Assembly: GCF_036567765.1 (NCBI RefSeq)
Contig: NZ_DATCTU010000095.1
Span: 1-64,000 of the forward strand
From: Pseudobacteroides sp.
GTDB lineage: Bacteria > Bacillota > Clostridia > Acetivibrionales > DSM-2933
DNA length: 64,000 bases
Reading direction: 5' to 3'
Positions within the stretch are counted from its first letter, which is position 1. Each line of letters opens with the position of its first letter. Below the pieces are notes generated by a model that did not search any database, had not been told where the DNA came from, and was given only the letters and a program-made list of their open reading frames with translations. Positions 26,774 to 35,202 of this stretch are shown here, in pieces. A program made the translations under genes and the position numbers.

Positions 26774-28258
26774 TCACCCCTTAGCCTTAAGTACCTTTTT
26801 ATCAATCTTCCCAAGATTATTCCTTGGAAATTCGTCAATTATAGCTATGTATTTTGGTACCTTAAAGTTTGCAATCTTACCTGAGACATACTTTATCAAA
26901 TCTCTTTCAGTCGCTTTTGCATTGTCCTTCAAAACCACATATGCCTTAACTATTTCACCATAAATACTATCTTCAATACCGATTGCAGCTGAATCAACAA
27001 CATCCTCATGTGAGTTTATTGCAGCCTCCACTTCTAAAGGTGACAGCTTAAGTCCTGCAACATTAATGACATCATCCTTCCGTCCGCAGATTACAAATGA
27101 ACCATCACTTCTTCTATAGCCATGATCACCTGTATACACCCACCCATCTCTTATTCTTTTGGCTGTTTCCTCAGGTTTGTTTAAATAACCCAGCATTATT
27201 CCTTTACCTCTTACCCTAAGTTCTCCAATAATTCCATCCTCTAAAACCCTGCCTTCTTCATCAACAGCATTAATTTCCAATATGCCCTTCGGTGGGAATC
27301 CAACATTTCCTGCCGGTTCAGGCAGCATATTCATTCTTGTAGATATAAGTGTAGATGTTTCAGACATGCCGTACCCCTCGTCAAGATAAATGCCTGTAAT
27401 TTTATACCACTCTGCAGCAGTTTCAAAGTTAAGAGGAGCCGCAGCAACAAAAGCAGCTTTTAGCCTTCTAAGTGAATCATGAATGGATTCATATCTTAAA
27501 AGCTGCTGATAATGCGTTGGAACACCTAAAATATGTGTAATATTCTCTTCCAGTATTGCTTTGGAAATCTTTATTGGCTGGAATGATCTTAAAAACACTA
27601 TTGCAGCCTTTCCATCCAAGGAAGGAATAAGAATTGAAAGAGAACCGAAACCATGGGAGAATGGTACAAAACATATTATCCTGTCATCTTTGGTATATTT
27701 ATATAAAGACATGTTACTTTTTTCCAAAAACACTGAGTAGCATCCAGCTGATATCATTACACCCTTTGGCTTGGATGTTGAACCTGATGTGTAGAGAAGC
27801 ATTGCCAGCTCATCTTCTTTATAATTGTAAAATTCCTTGTCTACATAACTATATGTTCTTATTTCATCGTTAAATTCATTAATATTAACCACATCCGTCT
27901 TAATATTTTCCGGCAAATCTATCTCTGTGTTATTAAGATGGGTAACCAGGCACTTGGCACCAGAGTCCTCTATATAGTATAAAACCTCATAAGACTTATA
28001 TAACGGATCTATGAGGCATATTACACCACCAATGTATTGAACCGCCAATAATATAACCGCTGCTTCTATGCTGTTATATAAATGAGTTGCAATTACATCT
28101 CCACTTGTATAACCCTTTGACTGCAATAGTCCGGCTACTTTTTTTACTTCCTCCATAAGCTCTATATATGTAAGTCTTCTCCCATTTTCTCCATCTATAA
28201 GTGCATCAAGATCCAGATACTGTTCCTCTGTATCAAATAAAAATTCACAATAATTCAT
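26774..28258 (-). CDS. Acyl-CoA/ACP ligase, AMP-binding family
   Basis: ANL-superfamily adenylating enzyme of 494 residues, expected to activate a carboxylic acid as acyl-AMP and load it on CoA or an ACP. Signatures in order: P-loop LLYTSGSTSKPKGVM near residue 165, GYGMSET near 303, YTGDHGYR near 382, hinge GRKDDVINVAGLKLSPLEVE near 399, and the catalytic lysine region NNLGKIDKK near 480. Start ATG follows AGGGGGAAATATTT. The neighbouring free-standing ACP is the natural acceptor, making this a starter-unit loading enzyme by inference. It resembles fatty-acid ligases (FadD-type) more than nonribosomal peptide adenylation domains. Confidence 0.88.
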   Translation of the reverse strand: MNYCEFLFDTEEQYLDLDALIDGENGRRLTYIELMEEVKKVAGLLQSKGYTSGDVIATHLYNSIEAAVILLAVQYIGGVICLIDPLYKSYEVLYYIEDSGAKCLVTHLNNTEIDLPENIKTDVVNINEFNDEIRTYSYVDKEFYNYKEDELAMLLYTSGSTSKPKGVMISAGCYSVFLEKSNMSLYKYTKDDRIICFVPFSHGFGSLSILIPSLDGKAAIVFLRSFQPIKISKAILEENITHILGVPTHYQQLLRYESIHDSLRRLKAAFVAAAPLNFETAAEWYKITGIYLDEGYGMSETSTLISTRMNMLPEPAGNVGFPPKGILEINAVDEEGRVLEDGIIGELRVRGKGIMLGYLNKPEETAKRIRDGWVYTGDHGYRRSDGSFVICGRKDDVINVAGLKLSPLEVEAAINSHEDVVDSAAIGIEDSIYGEIVKAYVVLKDNAKATERDLIKYVSGKIANFKVPKYIAIIDEFPRNNLGKIDKKVLKAKG

Positions 28259-28310
28259 AAATATTTCCCCCTAATAAATTAAACCCTATGATCAACTTAA
28301 GCTTGTAATT

Positions 28311-29351
28311 TCAATACCTGAAAATCATTCCACCACTGCTTGCTCCTGCCCCGTGTGCATGCATCATCACGAGATCCCCTCTTTTTAACCGCCCTGAAAT
28401 TATAAGATTATCAAGATTTAAAGGGCTCATAGCTGCAACGGTGTTCCCATGCTTGTAAAACAGACTTTGACTTTTCTCTTTTGGAATCCCAATTACTTTT
28501 AGCTGTTCCTCCCATATTTTTGTTGATTGATCGGACGTAACAAAAAAGTCAATATCGTCAGTTGTAAGACCTGTCTCTTCTAGCAGCTTGTCTGCAATTA
28601 TCTTAGAGTATCGGACAGCTCCGTTAAAAATTAGATTTGGGTCTGCGATTTTCATGAAAAAAACACTTGGATCCAAATTTTCCATTCCTTCTCGAAGGAA
28701 GCTGGTTCCAAATGTTATCTTTGCATTATCATACAAAGAATGATTTGTCAAGAGATAAGAAGCCATAAAGCTCTTAACTTCGGAATACCCTATTAACATC
28801 GCTGCTATAGCATCACCGAATAAAAACACGGTTTTGGGGTCGGGACTTTTCCAATGGCGAGTGCATTTGCCAATTGTACTTCCTCCGAAAATAAGAACAT
28901 AGTCATCACCTGAAGAAATATAACGAATAGCTAGATCCATAGCATGCATAAATCCACTGCATGCCGAGCAAATATCAAATGCTGGTATACCTTTTTTGAC
29001 ACCAAGCTTTTTTAACACTCCTATTGATGTTGCAGGAATCATATAATCACCAAATAGTTTGGTATATATAACTCTGTCAACCTTGTCTATATCTATACCT
29101 GCTCTTTCGAGACACTGTACAGCAGCGGCAGCCATTATGTCCTCCGTTTTCTCGTCTAACTGTGTCCATCTTCTTTCCTTTATGCCCACAGAGTACTCAA
29201 CTGCCCTGTCTGTTGCAATTATATTATAATTATCAATTATATCCTGATTTGAAACCACATCTCTTGGAAGGCCGATGCCTGTAGAAACTATTCTGGCATA
29301 CCTATCAACATTGAGTGATCTTATATTAGGAAACTTTACTTCTCTTTCCAT
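28311..29351 (-). CDS. KASIII (FabH-like) ketosynthase with catalytic Cys, His replaced
   Basis: 346-residue thiolase-fold protein. The nucleophile is present as C131 in FDICSACSGF, and HGNT (N303) matches the FabH Asn. The FabH HQAN histidine is replaced: the aligned stretch is TSDQSTKIW, with Asp at position 274. GAGASSGGMIFRY is the usual KASIII C-terminal glycine-rich strand. Start ATG follows GGAGG. It pairs with a second KASIII paralog in the same operon that lacks the Cys. Likely acyl transfer or a starter condensation using the adjacent ACP. HMG-CoA-synthase-like or acyltransferase roles are alternatives, since loss of the His usually weakens decarboxylative condensation. Confidence 0.85.
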   Translation of the reverse strand: MEREVKFPNIRSLNVDRYARIVSTGIGLPRDVVSNQDIIDNYNIIATDRAVEYSVGIKERRWTQLDEKTEDIMAAAAVQCLERAGIDIDKVDRVIYTKLFGDYMIPATSIGVLKKLGVKKGIPAFDICSACSGFMHAMDLAIRYISSGDDYVLIFGGSTIGKCTRHWKSPDPKTVFLFGDAIAAMLIGYSEVKSFMASYLLTNHSLYDNAKITFGTSFLREGMENLDPSVFFMKIADPNLIFNGAVRYSKIIADKLLEETGLTTDDIDFFVTSDQSTKIWEEQLKVIGIPKEKSQSLFYKHGNTVAAMSPLNLDNLIISGRLKRGDLVMMHAHGAGASSGGMIFRY

Positions 29352-29413
29352 TAAACCTCCAGTTATATAAAAAGCTATTAGCCTTTTAAAATTGATTAAT
29401 ATAATCTAATCAA

Positions 29414-29665
29414 TTATGCCTCCTGCATTTTTCCTATAATATGGCTTACAAGATTCTTCATAATATAAAGCTCAGAATCTCCTTCAATCATGGGAATGGA
29501 GAAAGTCTCCGAAAACCTGAATCCCAGTTCGACAAGTGCAATTGAATCTGCACACAGCTCTTCAACAAGATTTGTTTCAGGGCTAACTTCATCTTCGTTT
29601 ACCCTCAAATAATCCACAACTATTTCTTTAACCTTGTTAAAAATCTCATTTTCATTCATATCCAT
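29414..29665 (-). CDS. Free-standing acyl carrier protein
   Basis: 83 residues from the ATG at 29665 (GGAGG with spacing 6; an earlier in-frame start overlaps the RBS). Four-helix ACP pattern with LVEELCADSIALVEL; S41 is the phosphopantetheine attachment site. It sits between the two KASIII genes, so it probably carries the acyl group handled by the ligase and the KASIII pair. It is the only carrier in the operon with a normal Ser, in contrast to the three Thr-bearing repeats of the megasynthase. Confidence 0.9.
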   Translation of the reverse strand: MDMNENEIFNKVKEIVVDYLRVNEDEVSPETNLVEELCADSIALVELGFRFSETFSIPMIEGDSELYIMKNLVSHIIGKMQEA

Positions 29666-29695
29666 TTTCATCCTCCAAAAATTCAAAATAAAATA

Positions 29696-30745
29696 TTAGA
29701 CTTTATATATTAAACCTCCACCGCTTAAACCTTCTCCATGCGATATCAGCATAATATTCATACCTTTTTGTATCCTACCTGTTTTATAGCCATGATCCAT
29801 AAGAAGCGGCAACATTGCTGACATGGTATTTCCATGATCCCTTAAAAGCGTAATACTTTTTTCTTCTGGTATACCCAGGACTTCCAAAGTCAGTTCCCAA
29901 ATCCTGCGATTATTTTCTGTTACAAGAACCAAGTCAATATCCTCTATCTTAAGACCGCATTCCAATAAAAGATTTTGTGAAACAGCATTAACAGCCTGCC
30001 TGTAAAAATCCTCTGCGTCCTTCCAGCTACCCATTTTATATGTATCAAATATATGTGACATCTGCTCCTCAAGATTTAAATCTTGTCCCATATCTACAAT
30101 TGTCAATGGTGTTATAGCAGTAGCTTGCTCATAATATTCATAATTGGAATAAAAGTAGCTTGCCAATATATGTTGTTCTTTAGAATACCCTAAAAGTACG
30201 GAAGCTGCCGCATCACCAAATAAGAAAGCAATTCTGGGATCATTTTTACTTACCAGCCTGTTGCTTATACCGCCTGATGCAATAAGTATATAATCGTCCC
30301 CGGTACTTATAAACCTTGAGGCAACATCTACAGAATGAAGAAAGGATGATATTCCCCCATCAATATCAAAGGCATGGAACGCAGTAGTACTTTCAAGCTT
30401 TCGCTGCAAAATGCTTGCAGTCATCGGCAGAAGATTATCTCCATAAAACTTGTTTACAATAAGCCTTGATAAGTCATCAGGCTTTAATTGGCACTGTTTA
30501 AGGCACTTGTCTGCTGCAATCTTTAAGAGATCACTGTCAGACTCATGATCATGAGCTACATGCCTTAATTCAACACCTATGGATTTTATAATAGCTGAGC
30601 TCTTGAAAGGCAAGGCGTATCTATTTATAATGTCATCATTGCATAAAGTTTTCTCCGGTACACAAGAAGCAACCGATTTTATTTCGCAGTAACGACTGAT
30701 GTTTTTCCGTTTAGGATTAGGAAAAAAATAGTGTGTGTTTTTCAT
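29696..30745 (-). CDS. KASIII-like protein lacking the catalytic cysteine
   Basis: 349 residues from the ATG at 30745 (GGGGG, spacing 5). It aligns over its length with the 28311-29351 KASIII: same FLFGDAxA, same IPEEKS segment, same glycine-rich end. At the nucleophile position FDIDGGISSF has I132 instead of Cys, and the His position is Glu277 (TENNRRIW); HGNT (N306) remains. It should not catalyse condensation alone. By analogy with KS/chain-length-factor pairs and PqsB/PqsC (established examples), a heterodimer with the active paralog is likely. First gene of the operon. Confidence 0.85.
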   Translation of the reverse strand: MKNTHYFFPNPKRKNISRYCEIKSVASCVPEKTLCNDDIINRYALPFKSSAIIKSIGVELRHVAHDHESDSDLLKIAADKCLKQCQLKPDDLSRLIVNKFYGDNLLPMTASILQRKLESTTAFHAFDIDGGISSFLHSVDVASRFISTGDDYILIASGGISNRLVSKNDPRIAFLFGDAAASVLLGYSKEQHILASYFYSNYEYYEQATAITPLTIVDMGQDLNLEEQMSHIFDTYKMGSWKDAEDFYRQAVNAVSQNLLLECGLKIEDIDLVLVTENNRRIWELTLEVLGIPEEKSITLLRDHGNTMSAMLPLLMDHGYKTGRIQKGMNIMLISHGEGLSGGGLIYKV

Positions 30746-30770
30746 ATATTCCCCCAATTGTAGTGTTAAA

Positions 30771-30960
30771 TACACCACGATTTCTTAGACATAACAAAAT
30801 CATGAAATGATTTTGCATCCTTGGTCGTTGTCGTGAGAAATTGTTGTGTAGCATACACCACAATTTCCTAGACATAACAAAATCATGAAATGATTTTGCA
30901 CCCTTGGTCGTTGTCGTGAGAAATTGTTGTGTAGTATACACCACAATTTCTTAGACATTA
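30771..30960. repeat. 2.3 tandem copies of an 83-bp palindromic repeat in the operon leader
   Basis: Units start at 30771 and 30854, with a third partial unit at 30937-30960. Each has an outer arm TACACCACAATTTCT.AGACA pairing with TGTCGTGAGAAATTGTTGTGTA, and an inner palindrome AAAATCATGAAATGATTTTG. The two full copies differ at only a few bases. They lie between the putative promoter (31047-31076) and the first gene of the biosynthetic operon, so they would be transcribed as strong hairpins in the leader. Confidence 0.85.
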
Positions 30961-31046
30961 AAAAACAAATGATTATTTAAGGAAATAACCATTTTGTTAT
31001 CATTATATTACGATTTTACAATGTCATTTATCTATTTCACCAACCT

Positions 31047-31076
31047 ATTATATAATTGTTTTAATTGTTTTTACAA
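31047..31076 (-). promoter_or_regulatory. Candidate promoter of the biosynthetic operon
   Basis: Minus strand: TTGTAA (31076..31071), 18-base spacer, TATAAT (31052..31047). It would give a leader of about 300 bases containing the tandem palindromic repeats. The -35 match is imperfect. Confidence 0.4.
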
Positions 31077-31511
31077 AAAGAGTTGTATTTTTAGTACTTC
31101 ACTAATTTAATGGATAATTGTCCCGGTTTGACACTTGGGATAGTGCCAAAGCTTCACTCATACTTGCGTAATGGCAGTATAAAAAGCTTTTGAAGTTATG
31201 TTTAAACCAATAACCCCGGAAAAGGTTGGCCGCAAGATATATAATGCCAACGCCGACATTATATAATAACAGAATAAAACCTCAAAATTTAAATAACCAT
31301 AATTCAATTAACAAGGTCCAAATATTTTGTCGAGTAAATAATAAAAGTATTCTTTTGTATATAAATATGATAATACACATCTAAAATATTGTAAAGTATT
31401 TTACGAAATTAGTTTACAATATTTAACCAAATATATTTACTGCCATTTTTTGTCACATAAAAGAAGTTTTTATTCCAATATTCTACAATAGTCAGCAATA
31501 AAATAAATTGA

Positions 31512-31548
31512 GAAGTGATTTTGCAACTTTGATGTTGTAGTGAGAAAG
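31512..31548 (+). repeat. Half copy of the dispersed palindromic repeat
   Basis: GAAGTGATTTTGCAA, then TTGATGTTGTAGTGAGAAA, matching the right half of the repeat at 14961 and 30771. The left arm is missing. Confidence 0.6.
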
Positions 31549-31549
31549 G

Positions 31550-31643
31550 AGCTGTTTTAAAACGGCACTTAACCACACATATTGTGTAGATTTGAAAAGA
31601 AAAAACACAATATTAGGCGGTTAAAAGACATTTTCCAACAGCT
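31550..31643. repeat. Nested inverted repeat, about 94 bases
   Basis: Three pairing blocks nest in register: AGCTGTT (31550) with AACAGCT (31637), TTAACC (31569) with GGTTAA (31619), and ATATTGTGT (31579) with ACACAATAT (31605). This gives a long stem with internal loops downstream of splB. It may be a structured RNA, a small MITE or a weak terminator; it does not match the dispersed repeat family. Confidence 0.6.
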
Positions 31644-31695
31644 ACTTCCTGATATATGGACAAAATTAAATATAGCTGCAAAGCAATAAATGAAT

Positions 31696-32724
31696 TTACA
31701 CAAAGTAATCAATTAATGCTTGAGGAAACCTTTTCGTTATCAGCGAAGAGATAAATTCCTTTATTTCACCTGCATGTTCTTTGGTATAAGTATACTTATA
31801 CCTTCCGAACTTTCCCCACTTTAATGTTCTCTTTGATTCATCCATATCAAGCTTTGTTCCGGGAAATCTTTTTATGATAAACTCTTTCGCAGTAGGTGTA
31901 AAACGGTGCTGAATAAGCTCAAATGTAATTGGTTCAATGGAGTTAACACTATTAATCTTCTCCTTCAAACGGTCAAACAGCTCCATATACTCCTCTTTCC
32001 ATCCTTCATATCTCATGATGGGAGCTACAATAAATCCTAAAGGATAACCGGCACCAGCTATTTTAGATGCCGCTTCAACACGCTCCTCTAAGTTTGCGGT
32101 ATTATGTTCGAAATTATTAATAACATACCTGGAATTTATGCTAAACCTGAAACGGGTATGAGAGTTATGCTTTAAGCCCAGCAATGGTTCTACCCTATCA
32201 AACTTTGTTACTACCCGCAATCTTGCATTTTCCAAGGTTCCGAAGAATTCAATGGTTTTTGATAAGCTCCCTGTTATATGTTCAAGGCCTAAAGGATCTC
32301 CTGAACTGGCTACTTCAAAGGTGGTCAGCTTATTTTCATTATTTGCTATATGGGATTTTATATTGTCAAATATATCTTCAAGATTTACATAAGTCCTCAA
32401 ATAAGGCTTATACGCCTGGGCTGTTTGTAGATAACAGTATTCACAGTTGCCCGGACAATTGGTAACCAGAGAAAATTCATAGTCTGCAGAAGGTTTGCAG
32501 ACATCAAGTTTAGTCCCTTTTTTGGTTGTGATCACTAAAGTTTTCTTAGCCCTTGGAAATTTTTCTCTTTCTGTAGTTCCCGGTATCATTCGTGAAACAT
32601 TTTGTGCTGTTGTTCTTATTATTTCAGTATTTTTATTTCGGAAATACTCATAAAGCTCTTTACCAAGGGGGTACTTGAGTGCTGAAGGTTCAAAAAATAC
32701 TCTTTCAGGCATAAATAATTCCAT
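31696..32724 (-). CDS. splB: Spore photoproduct lyase
   Basis: Radical SAM enzyme that reverses the spore photoproduct thymine lesion in germinating spores. The 342-residue protein has the CX3CX2C cluster motif NCPGNCEYCYL (C90, C94, C97), TRFRFSINSRYVINNFEH, AGYPLGFIVAPI and FELIQHRFT, all family hallmarks, and full length. The H-atom-donor cysteine of Bacillus SPL (Cys140/141) aligns with Ser140 here (FEVASSGD); the only other cysteine is C76 (DVCKPS). AAGGAGG lies 13 bases before the start, a rather long spacing. It follows trpA on the same strand with a 117-base gap. Confidence 0.92.
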   Translation of the reverse strand: MELFMPERVFFEPSALKYPLGKELYEYFRNKNTEIIRTTAQNVSRMIPGTTEREKFPRAKKTLVITTKKGTKLDVCKPSADYEFSLVTNCPGNCEYCYLQTAQAYKPYLRTYVNLEDIFDNIKSHIANNENKLTTFEVASSGDPLGLEHITGSLSKTIEFFGTLENARLRVVTKFDRVEPLLGLKHNSHTRFRFSINSRYVINNFEHNTANLEERVEAASKIAGAGYPLGFIVAPIMRYEGWKEEYMELFDRLKEKINSVNSIEPITFELIQHRFTPTAKEFIIKRFPGTKLDMDESKRTLKWGKFGRYKYTYTKEHAGEIKEFISSLITKRFPQALIDYFV

Positions 32725-32805
32725 AAGATTAGATCAGCCTCCTTATTTATAGTATTTCTCTAAAGTTTTTGAAAATCTCCAGCAATTTATGGCAAAGAAC
32801 CCCTA

Positions 32806-32833
32806 TCGTTGTCATGAAAAATTGCAGCGTGTA
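32806..32833 (+). repeat. Degenerate copy of the dispersed repeat between trpA and splB
   Basis: TCGTTGTCATGAAAAATTGCAGCGTGTA resembles the right arm (TCGTTGTCGTGAGAAATTGTTGTGTA). The left part is too diverged to place. Confidence 0.4.
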
Positions 32834-32841
32834 ATTTCCTA

Positions 32842-33618
32842 CTATTCCCCAACAACTGCATTCTTCATTAATCTTACATATTCTGTAACATGCGGCACAC
32901 AGTTCACCCCATATTTCTCAACAATCTTTACTATTGCACTACCCACAATCACTCCATCTGAAAACTTAATCATTTTTGCCGCCTGTTCAGGAGTAGATAT
33001 ACCAAAACCAATTGCACAAGGTATATCCTTAGCCTCTTTTACAAGCTTAATCATTTCCTCTACGTTGCTACCAATATCCTGTCTAACTCCGGTTACCCCC
33101 ATGGAGGATACACAGTATATAAAGCCCTCAGCTTCACTTGCTATCATTCGAATACGGCTTTGGGATGTAGGTGCAATCATAGAAACAAAAGTAACATTGT
33201 ATTTTGAGCAATAGGGCAAAAGTTCGTTCCTTTCCTCAAATGGAATATCAGGTACAATAATTGCATCAACACCTGCATCCTGACAGTTCTTCATAAACTT
33301 TTCCGAGCCGTAGGTGAATATAGGGTTTGCATATGTCATTAAAGCAAGAGGGACATTGCAGGTCTTTCTAATACGTCCTACCATGTCGAATATTTTATCT
33401 GTAGTTGTTCCACTTGAAAGTGCACGATAATCAGCATCCTGAATAACAGGTCCTTCTGCAATCGGATCAGAGAATGGAATTCCCAATTCAATCAAATCCG
33501 CACCAGCTCCCGCCATTTTCAGCACCAATTCTTCAGTCACCTCTAACGTGGGATCCCCTGCTGTAACAAATGGGATAAAGGCATTTTTGTTTCTGAATAC
33601 TCCGTCAAGCCTATTCAT
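32842..33618 (-). CDS. trpA: Tryptophan synthase alpha chain
   Basis: Cleaves indole-3-glycerol phosphate to indole and glyceraldehyde-3-phosphate; partner of TrpB. The 258-residue TIM barrel has [19 protein letters not shown] with the catalytic Glu and Asp, [13 protein letters not shown], and the phosphate-binding GFGISTPEQ and [10 protein letters not shown] segments. The start overlaps the trpB stop by eight bases, so the genes are co-translated. The rest of the trp pathway is not in the window. The T-box upstream of trpB should control both. Confidence 0.95.
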   Translation of the reverse strand: MNRLDGVFRNKNAFIPFVTAGDPTLEVTEELVLKMAGAGADLIELGIPFSDPIAEGPVIQDADYRALSSGTTTDKIFDMVGRIRKTCNVPLALMTYANPIFTYGSEKFMKNCQDAGVDAIIVPDIPFEERNELLPYCSKYNVTFVSMIAPTSQSRIRMIASEAEGFIYCVSSMGVTGVRQDIGSNVEEMIKLVKEAKDIPCAIGFGISTPEQAAKMIKFSDGVIVGSAIVKIVEKYGVNCVPHVTEYVRLMKNAVVGE

Positions 33619-34795
33619 TTATTTGCACCCCCCTGTAACGTGCTATAGCAGCAACATCCTTATCTCCTCTTCCAGATAAGTTGATTACAATTATCTGATC
33701 CTTGCCCATGGTCGGTGCAATTTTTTTTGCGTATGCAACTGCATGGGAGCTTTCTATTGCCGGAATAATTCCCTCAATACGTGAAAGGTATTCAAAAGCC
33801 TCTACAGCCTCAGCATCCGTCACCGAGACATATTCAGCCCTTCCGGTATCATAGAGGTTTGAGTGCTCCGGGCCAATTCCAGGGTAATCAAGGCCTGCAG
33901 AAATGGAATAAACCGGAGCAATCTGTCCATACTCATCCTGACAAAAGTAGGATTTCATGCCATGAAAAATACCCACAGAACCTTTTGCTATAGTTGCTGC
34001 AGTCTTGTCAGTTTCAACACCATGGCCTGCTGCCTCGCACCCTATAAGACGTACATCTTTATCTTCTATAAAGTCATAAAAAATCCCTATAGCATTGCTT
34101 CCTCCCCCAACACATGCAAGAACTGTATGGGGCAGCCGTCCTTCTTTTTCAAGCATTTGCTGCTTTACTTCACGGCCAATAATGCTTTGAAAATCGCGTA
34201 CAATAGTTGGGAAAGGATGCGGTCCCATCACAGAACCTAAGACATAATGAGTGTCTTCAATACGCTTGGTCCACTCACGCATTGTTTCATTTACTGCATC
34301 TTTAAGTGTCTGAGTACCGCTTGTTACTGCATGAACCTTTGCACCTAAAAGCTCCATGCGGTATACATTAAGTGCCTGACGTTCGGTATCTTCCTTGCCC
34401 ATAAAAATCTCACACTCAAGTCCCATAAGTGCTGCAGCCGTTGCTGTAGCAACACCGTGCTGTCCAGCTCCCGTCTCTGCAATCACTCTGGTTTTACCCA
34501 TACGTTTTGCAAGAAGAACCTGACCTAATACATTGTTAATCTTATGAGATCCTGTGTGGTTAAGATCCTCGCGTTTCAAATAAATCTTAGCCCCTCGAAG
34601 ATTATAAGTCATCTTTTCTGCATAATAAAGCAGCGACGGCCTTCCTGCGTAATTTTTCAACAGTTCATCCTTCTCCGATATAAATGCAGGGTCATTTTTG
34701 TAGTGATTATATGCCTCTTCCAGCTCGATCAGAGCATTCATAAGGGTCTCTGGAACATATTGTCCACCATGGATACCAAATCTTCCTTTTGACAT
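33611..34795 (-). CDS. trpB: Tryptophan synthase beta chain
   Basis: PLP enzyme condensing indole with serine to tryptophan. 394 residues from the ATG at 34795 (AAGGAGG with spacing 6). HTGSHKINN near residue 84 carries the PLP lysine, [14 protein letters not shown] and [12 protein letters not shown] follow, [10 protein letters not shown] near 227 binds the PLP phosphate, and SGRGDKD is at the C-terminus. Length fits the standard TrpB1 class that partners TrpA. Controlled by the tryptophan T-box leader directly upstream. Confidence 0.95.
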   Translation of the reverse strand: MSKGRFGIHGGQYVPETLMNALIELEEAYNHYKNDPAFISEKDELLKNYAGRPSLLYYAEKMTYNLRGAKIYLKREDLNHTGSHKINNVLGQVLLAKRMGKTRVIAETGAGQHGVATATAAALMGLECEIFMGKEDTERQALNVYRMELLGAKVHAVTSGTQTLKDAVNETMREWTKRIEDTHYVLGSVMGPHPFPTIVRDFQSIIGREVKQQMLEKEGRLPHTVLACVGGGSNAIGIFYDFIEDKDVRLIGCEAAGHGVETDKTAATIAKGSVGIFHGMKSYFCQDEYGQIAPVYSISAGLDYPGIGPEHSNLYDTGRAEYVSVTDAEAVEAFEYLSRIEGIIPAIESSHAVAYAKKIAPTMGKDQIIVINLSGRGDKDVAAIARYRGVQINE

Positions 34796-34851
34796 ATTCA
34801 TCCTCCTTTTCATATCGATTAAAATACCATTTGTATTATAATGTCCTAAAC

Positions 34852-34893
34852 AATAAAAAAAGACCTTTATCCCCTATAACAGGGACAAAAGTC
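34852..34893 (-). terminator. T-box-regulated terminator upstream of trpB
   Basis: Minus strand: GACTTT..TCCC pairs with GGGGAT.AAGGTC and is followed by a run of seven T. It lies directly after the T-box sequence and is the terminator that antitermination by uncharged tRNA would prevent. Confidence 0.85.
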
Positions 34894-35128
34894 ATAGCTT
34901 CTGCGGTACCACCCAAATTGACGATAAATCGTCCACTTATTCAGTATACAATCATATACGCCTCGCTGGTAACGGACGAGATTCCCGTAAGCACCTACTC
35001 TTATAATAATTTCGGGCTTCCCTCTCAAGACCATTCGGAATAACTTTGTAACCGCATTCTCAGCACCTGGCGGTTCTCTTTGTACAAATAATTATTCTTA
35101 CTACCCTTGATCATAGGTTTATCATTAT
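34852..35128 (-). promoter_or_regulatory. T-box leader (tRNA-Trp responsive) of trpBA
   Basis: Contains the T-box core GGGTGGTACCGCAG (34914..34901), which pairs with the tRNA acceptor end. Upstream lies a stem I-like structure (GAACCGC / GCGGTT with a GGTGCTGAGAAT apical loop). The candidate specifier codon TGG is at 35033..35031 in the GAATGGTC context, matching Trp and the downstream trpB-trpA. A terminator follows the core. Rising uncharged tRNA-Trp should allow readthrough into trpB. The full stem I fold was judged by eye. Confidence 0.88.
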
Positions 35129-35135
35129 TGACAAA

Positions 35136-35164
35136 ATTATAGCACTAATTAATAATATTGTCAA
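35136..35164 (-). promoter_or_regulatory. Consensus sigma-A promoter of the trpBA leader
   Basis: Minus strand: TTGACA (35164..35159), 17-base spacer, TATAAT (35141..35136). Perfect match to consensus, positioned just upstream of the T-box leader. Confidence 0.85.
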
Positions 35165-35202
35165 ACCAAAAAGCCAATACACCATAATACCGTAATACCA
35201 AT

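Larger units (their letters stand above)
31081..31695. other. Noncoding gap upstream of the biosynthetic operon
   Basis: Together with the leader this gap is about 950 bases without a convincing gene. It contains a 22-codon ATG frame at 31198-31266 with no good RBS (start MFKPITPEKVGRK), a half copy of the dispersed repeat (31512-31548) and a nested inverted repeat (31550-31643). No tRNA or known riboswitch is recognised. Confidence 0.5.

Noticed and set aside
30771..30960. Tandem 83-bp repeats as a CRISPR array
   Set aside because: Units are contiguous and palindromic without unique spacers, and no cas genes are nearby.
31198..31266. 22-codon frame MFKPITPEKVGRK...
   Set aside because: Looks vaguely protein-like but has no RBS, no homology I recognise and stop codons just upstream.
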